This document shows positions 50,321 through 64,000 of a stretch of 64,000 nt of DNA, in pieces (the first letter of the stretch is position 1; every line of letters begins with the position of its first letter). The DNA comes from Xanthomonas indica (lineage in GTDB: Bacteria > Pseudomonadota > Gammaproteobacteria > Xanthomonadales > Xanthomonadaceae). The stretch covers positions 1,658,501-1,722,500 of the forward strand of contig NZ_CP131914.1 of assembly GCF_040529045.1 (NCBI RefSeq), read 5' to 3'. The position numbers and the translations under genes are program-made. The notes below the pieces were generated by a model, which saw nothing but the letters and a program-made list of their open reading frames with translations, did no database searches and was not told where the DNA came from.

Positions 50321-50404
50321 GGGATTCGAGATTCGAGATTGGGGATTGGCAAGAGCGGCGTTGCGGCTCCTGACGAATCCCGAATCACCAATCCCAACTC
50401 CCGG
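50321..50404. repeat. GGGATT-type imperfect inverted repeat between the L10 leader and rplJ
   Basis: The left arm 50321-50349 (GGGATTCGAGATTCGAGATT...) and the right arm 50372-50404 are partly complementary. The rplJ ribosome-binding site (GGAGGAG) follows a few bases after the right arm. Confidence 0.8.
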
Positions 50405-50422
50405 CTTTAACGGAGGAGTGCA

Positions 50423-50965
50423 ATGGCTCTCAATCTGTCCCAGAAGCAAGAAGTCGTCGCCGAACTGGCCGACGTCGCCGCGAAGGCCCACTCCTTGGTT
50501 GCTGCCGAGTACGCCGGCATCACGGTCTCGCAAATGACCGCGATGCGCAAGAAGGCGCGCGAAACCGGTGTGTACTTGCGTGTTGTCAAGAACACCCTGG
50601 CCGCGCGTGCCGTTGCCGGTACCGAATACGAGTGCGTCCAGGACGCGCTGGTCGGTCCGCTGCTGTATGCGTTCTCGACGGAAGAACCCGGCGCTGCCGG
50701 TCGTCTGATCAAGGAATTCGCCAAGGGTAACGACAAGCTGCAGGCCAAGGTCGTGTCGCTGGGTGGTCAGCTGTATCCGGCCGCTCATCTCGAGGTGTTG
50801 GCGTCGCTGCCGACCCGCGAGCAGGCGCTGGCCATGCTGGCCCGCGTGCTGGCCGAGCCGGCGAGCATGTTCGCCCGTGCGGTCAAGGCCGTGGGCGACA
50901 AGCAGGGTGGCGGCGACGCCGCTCCCGCCGACGCCGAAGCGGAAGCCCCGGCCGAAACGGCTTAA
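50423..50965 (+). CDS. rplJ: 50S ribosomal protein L10
   Basis: A 180-residue uL10: [45 protein letters not shown] and [15 protein letters not shown] bind 23S rRNA; the C-terminal helix with [15 protein letters not shown] binds L7/L12 dimers. Its leader carries the L10 autoregulatory motif. Confidence 0.98.
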   Translation: MALNLSQKQEVVAELADVAAKAHSLVAAEYAGITVSQMTAMRKKARETGVYLRVVKNTLAARAVAGTEYECVQDALVGPLLYAFSTEEPGAAGRLIKEFAKGNDKLQAKVVSLGGQLYPAAHLEVLASLPTREQALAMLARVLAEPASMFARAVKAVGDKQGGGDAAPADAEAEAPAETA

Positions 50966-51028
50966 GTTCGCGACACCTGAAACGGTTCACTAGAACCTCA
51001 TCCAGAAAAAATTCCAAAGGTAATCACA

Positions 51029-51397
51029 ATGTCCCTGTCTAACGAGCAGATCGTCGACGCAATCGCCGAAAAGACCCTCATGGAAGTGATGGAGCTGGTC
51101 AAGGCCATCGAAGACAAGTTCGGCGTTTCCGCCGCCGCCCCGGTCGCCGCTGCCGGTCCGGCCGTGGCCGCCGCCCCGGTCGAAGAGCAGACCGAGTTCA
51201 ACGTCATCCTGGTCGACGCCGGCGCCAAGAAGGTCGACGTCATCAAGGCTGTCCGCGCCATCACCGGCCTGGGCCTGAAGGAAGCCAAGGACCTCACCGA
51301 GGCCGGCGGCGTGCTGAAGGAAGCCGTGTCGAAGGAAGACGCCGACAAGTTCAAGAAGGACCTGGAAGCCGCTGGCGCGAAGGTCGAAGTCAAGTAA
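51029..51397 (+). CDS. rplL: 50S ribosomal protein L7/L12
   Basis: A 122-residue bL12: N-terminal dimer domain ([30 protein letters not shown]), Ala/Pro hinge (about 36-52) and the C-terminal factor-binding domain ([39 protein letters not shown]). It recruits translational GTPases encoded in this same region (EF-Tu, EF-G). Confidence 0.98.
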   Translation: MSLSNEQIVDAIAEKTLMEVMELVKAIEDKFGVSAAAPVAAAGPAVAAAPVEEQTEFNVILVDAGAKKVDVIKAVRAITGLGLKEAKDLTEAGGVLKEAVSKEDADKFKKDLEAAGAKVEVK

Positions 51398-51439
51398 GCA
51401 GTCCCTTGCATCGCCAGCCGTTCAAGGCGATGCACTGAA

Positions 51440-51466
51440 GGCTGGGGGCGAAAGCCCCCGGCCTTT
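51440..51466 (+). terminator. Attenuator-like hairpin after rplL
   Basis: GGCTGGGGGC (51440-51449), loop GAAA, GCCCCCGGCC (51454-51463), then only TTT. It is a GNRA-capped 10-bp stem with a short U-run, suited to partial termination before rpoB. Confidence 0.7.
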
Positions 51467-51477
51467 GGCCGTTTCAG

Positions 51478-51565
51478 GCGGGAACCGGGAATCGGGAGTG
51501 GAGAATCGGAACAGCCACGCTACGTGCGCTCCACGATTCCCCTTTCTCCATTCCCCATTCCCTGC
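51478..51565. repeat. GGGAAT-type imperfect inverted repeat between rplL and rpoB
   Basis: The left arm 51478-51509 (GCGGGAACCGGGAATCGGGA...) and the right arm 51533-51565 are partly complementary. Same family as the elements at 43024, 44470, 50321 and 55856. Confidence 0.8.
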
Positions 51566-51700
51566 TTCACCACCGAGTTGGTAGTTGGAAGTAGCGGGAG
51601 AAGGCGTGCTGGTGCCGGCAATACCAGCGACTTCCAACTGACAATTTATGTTCACTCAGGGCCGCGGACGCGCGGCCCGCATCAGCCAAGGTGATACCTC

Positions 51701-55852
<4,152 letters not shown>

Positions 55853-55855
55853 GGG

Positions 55856-55972
55856 CAGGGAATGAGGAGTCGGGACTAGGAAACCGCCCGGGCGCGTGCC
55901 GACAGGCCGCCGGCGTTTCCTGACCCGACTCCCCGCTTCCAACGATTCCCTATTCGCTATTCCCGATTCCCG
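55856..55972. repeat. Composite GGGAAT-type inverted repeat between rpoB and rpoC
   Basis: The left arm 55856-55887 pairs with the right arm 55912-55940 (core GGAGTCGGGACTAGGAAAC against its approximate complement). A second C-rich arm (55942-55972, CGATTCCCTATTCGCTATTC...) extends to 10 bases before the rpoC ATG, so the element looks like two overlapping copies. Confidence 0.75.
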
Positions 55973-55982
55973 GAGAAATCAA

Positions 55983-60200
<4,218 letters not shown>

Positions 60201-60210
60201 GCAGTAAGCG

Positions 60211-60270
60211 GACCGGCCCCGCCCGCGGGGCCGGTCTACCAAGCGAAAGGGGGCGCAGCGGAAGCGCCCC
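60211..60270 (+). terminator. Two hairpins after rpoC
   Basis: A 12-bp stem GACCGGCCCCGC/GCGGGGCCGGTC (60211-60222 and 60225-60236) is followed by GGGGCGC/GCGCCCC (60250-60256 and 60264-60270). Neither has a T-tract. They separate the rpoBC unit from the rpsL promoter. Confidence 0.6.
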
Positions 60271-60314
60271 GTATTCCGGCCCCGGATGGGCCAGCAAGTA
60301 AAAATTCCGTTGAG

Positions 60315-60344
60315 TTGACGGCGCTTTGACTTGCCCGCTATACT
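60315..60344 (+). promoter_or_regulatory. rpsL-rpsG-fusA-tuf promoter
   Basis: TTGACG (60315-60320), an 18-base spacer, TATACT (60339-60344), in an AT-richer pocket. This is the best consensus-like promoter in the window. The transcript would begin near 60351. Confidence 0.85.
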
Positions 60345-60354
60345 TTCCTGTCTC

Positions 60355-60377
60355 GGCAGGCCGTCCTTCGGCCTGCC
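60355..60377 (+). promoter_or_regulatory. 5'-terminal hairpin of the rpsL transcript
   Basis: GGCAGGCCG (60355-60363), loop TCCTT, CGGCCTGCC (60369-60377), followed by TTCGTTTT. It starts within a few bases of the predicted transcription start, so it is a candidate 5' stabiliser or leader attenuator for the str operon. Confidence 0.65.
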
Positions 60378-60427
60378 TTCGTTTTCACGCATCCAGGCCC
60401 GACGGCCTCAATCAGAAGAATCCACTG

Positions 60428-60802
60428 ATGGCGACGATCAACCAGCTGGTCCGCAAGCCGCGGCAGGCGACCACCTACAAGAGCGCCTCTCCGGCGCTGG
60501 ACAAGTGCCCGCAGCGCCGTGGCGTCTGCACGCGCGTGTACACCACCACCCCGAAGAAGCCGAACTCGGCCCTGCGCAAGGTCGCCAAGGTGCGCCTGAC
60601 CAACCAGGAAGAGGTCATCAGCTACATCGGCGGCGAAGGCCACAACCTGCAGGAGCACTCCGTGGTCCTGATCCGCGGCGGCCGCGTCAAGGATCTGCCG
60701 GGCGTGCGCTACCACACCGTGCGCGGTTCGCTCGACGCCGCCGGCGTCGCCAAGCGTCGCCAGGGTCGTTCCAAGTACGGCGCCAAGCGCCCGAAGAGCT
60801 AA
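60428..60802 (+). CDS. rpsL: 30S ribosomal protein S12
   Basis: A 124-residue uS12 of the decoding centre: [43 protein letters not shown] and [20 protein letters not shown]. The lysines tied to streptomycin resistance (KKPNS and VKDLPG) are wild type. The start at 60428 is defined by the family N-terminus. Confidence 0.99.
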   Translation: MATINQLVRKPRQATTYKSASPALDKCPQRRGVCTRVYTTTPKKPNSALRKVAKVRLTNQEEVISYIGGEGHNLQEHSVVLIRGGRVKDLPGVRYHTVRGSLDAAGVAKRRQGRSKYGAKRPKS

Positions 60803-60814
60803 GGGAAAGTACAC

Positions 60815-61282
60815 ATGTCTCGTAAAGGTAATACGCCGCAGCGCGCCGTTCTCCCGGATCCCAAGCACGGGAGCGAAACCATCGCCCGCTTCATCAACAT
60901 GGTGATGCTGAGCGGCAAGAAGTCGGTCGCCGAAAAGATCGTGTACGGCGCGATGGACGTGATCGGCGAGAAGAACCCCAACGCCATCGAGCTGGTGCAG
61001 AAGGCGCTGGACAACGTCGCTCCGGCGGTCGAGGTCAAGTCGCGCCGCGTCGGCGGTGCCACCTACCAGGTGCCGGTTGAGGTGCGTTCCTCCCGTCGCA
61101 TGGCGCTGGCCATGCGCTGGCTGATCGACTCGGCGCGCAAGCGCGGCGAGAACTCGATGCCGCGCAAGCTCGCGGCCGAGCTGGTCGATGCCTCGGAAAA
61201 CCGTGGCGGCGCCATCAAGAAGCGCGAAGAAACTCACCGCATGGCGGAAGCGAACAAGGCGTTCGCGCACTACCGCTGGTGA
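60815..61282 (+). CDS. rpsG: 30S ribosomal protein S7
   Basis: A 155-residue uS7 that nucleates the 30S head: [47 protein letters not shown], and [30 protein letters not shown]. It lies 12 bases after rpsL in the str operon; in E. coli S7 represses this operon. Confidence 0.99.
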   Translation: MSRKGNTPQRAVLPDPKHGSETIARFINMVMLSGKKSVAEKIVYGAMDVIGEKNPNAIELVQKALDNVAPAVEVKSRRVGGATYQVPVEVRSSRRMALAMRWLIDSARKRGENSMPRKLAAELVDASENRGGAIKKREETHRMAEANKAFAHYRW

Positions 61283-61364
61283 CCTTCCGGGCCTTGGAAA
61301 CGGGGCCCGCTGGCACCATCTGAGTGCCGCTAGCCGCGCCGTTGCGCGCGGCACAAATCCGAAG

Positions 61365-61380
61365 GCCGCCGCAAGGCGGC
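61365..61380 (+). promoter_or_regulatory. GCAA-loop hairpin before fusA
   Basis: GCCGCC (61365-61370), loop GCAA, GGCGGC (61375-61380), 40 bases before the fusA start. Same design as the rplY and rplK leader hairpins. Confidence 0.55.
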
Positions 61381-61420
61381 GTTCGGCCATCCGAAATCCA
61401 AGAAATTTGAGAGGCTCCCT

Positions 61421-63511
<2,091 letters not shown>

Positions 63512-63601
63512 GATTAGAGCGACGGGATGCGTGCCGCGGACCAGGTCCGCGCCGCATCCCGCTCTCTCGTCCCCCAATACGAATCACGAGGTAGAGAAGA
63601 C

Positions 63602-64000
63602 ATGGCAAAGGGTAAGTTCGAGCGCACCAAGCCGCACGTCAACGTCGGCACCATCGGTCACGTCGACCACGGCAAGACCACGCTGACCGCGGCGCTGACC
63701 AAGATCGGCGCAGAGCGCTTCGGCGGCGAGTTCAAGGCGTACGACGCGATCGACGCGGCGCCGGAAGAGAAGGCGCGCGGCATCACGATCTCGACCGCCC
63801 ACGTGGAATACGAATCCCCGACGCGCCACTACGCGCACGTGGATTGCCCGGGTCACGCGGACTACGTCAAGAACATGATCACCGGTGCGGCGCAGATGGA
63901 CGGCGCGATCCTGGTGTGCTCGGCCGCTGACGGCCCGATGCCGCAGACCCGCGAGCACATCCTGCTGTCGCGTCAGGTCGGCGTGCCGCACATCGTGGTG
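63602..64000 (+). CDS. tuf: Elongation factor Tu (copy 2, partial, 3' end outside window)
   Basis: The first 133 codons of a second EF-Tu gene (tufA position in the str operon). Compared with the copy at 46144, the visible 399 bases differ only in the third base of codon 2 (GCA instead of GCC), while the upstream spacers are unrelated. The encoded protein is identical as far as visible. Confidence 0.98.
   Translation, partial: MAKGKFERTKPHVNVGTIGHVDHGKTTLTAALTKIGAERFGGEFKAYDAIDAAPEEKARGITISTAHVEYESPTRHYAHVDCPGHADYVKNMITGAAQMDGAILVCSAADGPMPQTREHILLSRQVGVPHIVV

Larger units (their letters stand above)
49942..50422 (+). promoter_or_regulatory. Long rplJL leader region
   Basis: A 481-base untranslated region. 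It contains the L10-type regulatory leader (50022-50152), a GC-rich stretch with short complementary segments (50190-50310), and a GGGATT-type inverted repeat (50321-50404) ending 19 bases before rplJ. No protein gene is present. Confidence 0.8.
51398..51700 (+). promoter_or_regulatory. Structured rplL-rpoB spacer
   Basis: There is no gene. In order it holds an attenuator-like hairpin (51440-51463), a GGGAAT-type inverted repeat (51478-51565), a nested stem-loop (51583-51639), and the rpoB ribosome-binding site AAGGTGA at about 51689. In E. coli the corresponding spacer has an attenuator and an RNase III site. Confidence 0.75.

Overview
The window is about 64 kb of high-GC chromosome from a Xanthomonas-type gammaproteobacterium (Lysobacteraceae). 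The evidence is the house-keeping gene order (prfA-hemA / TPR-lolB-ispE-tRNA-Gln-prs-rplY-pth-ychF, then tRNA-Tyr-Gly-Thr-tuf-tRNA-Trp-secE-nusG-rplKAJL-rpoBC-rpsLG-fusA-tuf), a GT41 O-GlcNAc-transferase-like protein of the length and type known from X. campestris, a protein ending in an XVIPCD-like type IV secretion signal, and many copies of short palindromes with the core GTAGGAGCGGCTTCAGCCGC. The species cannot be fixed from the sequence alone. No insertion sequence, prophage, CRISPR array or rRNA gene was seen.

Layout. 1-1.7 kb: alkyl hydroperoxide reductase genes ahpC-ahpF (minus strand, ahpF cut by the window edge) behind a good OxyR-type operator. 1.9-2.7 kb: prmC. 3.0-5.9 kb: the main accessory locus, a lipoprotein gene translationally coupled to a 746-residue class-3-lipase-like protein with a 22-residue repeat region and a C-terminal XVIPCD-like domain. 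This is best read as an antibacterial X-T4SS lipase effector with its periplasmic immunity lipoprotein. 6-16 kb: proline iminopeptidase, a minus-strand run of small enzymes (nitroreductase, 5'-3' exonuclease, Nudix hydrolase, N-formylglutamate amidohydrolase, transglutaminase-like), and two tandem DUF1631 paralogues. 16.6-21.6 kb: transhydrogenase genes split into pntAA and pntAB-pntB by an opposite-strand sigma/anti-sigma-like/DUF3106 operon. 21.8-36.2 kb: SufT-like protein, IlvE, a secreted subtilase, YbaK, short asparaginase, DUF2069, WrbA, YihY, a TlpA-like lipoprotein, moaB-HTH-ppk2, an ABM-like protein, the OGT-like protein and a GNAT acetyltransferase. 36.2-64 kb: the conserved translation/transcription block, ending inside a second tuf gene.

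How it works together. The right half is a near-continuous information-processing superoperon. It shows recognisable control elements: a promoter before the tRNA-tuf unit, an extended -10 promoter before rplK, an L10-type leader before rplJ, an attenuator-like hairpin and a nested stem-loop between rplL and rpoB, and a consensus-like promoter plus 5' hairpin before rpsL. Unusually, five junctions in this block carry imperfect inverted repeats made of GGGAAT/GGGATT units, usually lying close to the next start codon, and these repeats are not explained by the genes. The left half is metabolic and stress-related, with several pairs overlapping by 4 bases (ATGA or GTGA), which implies translational coupling.
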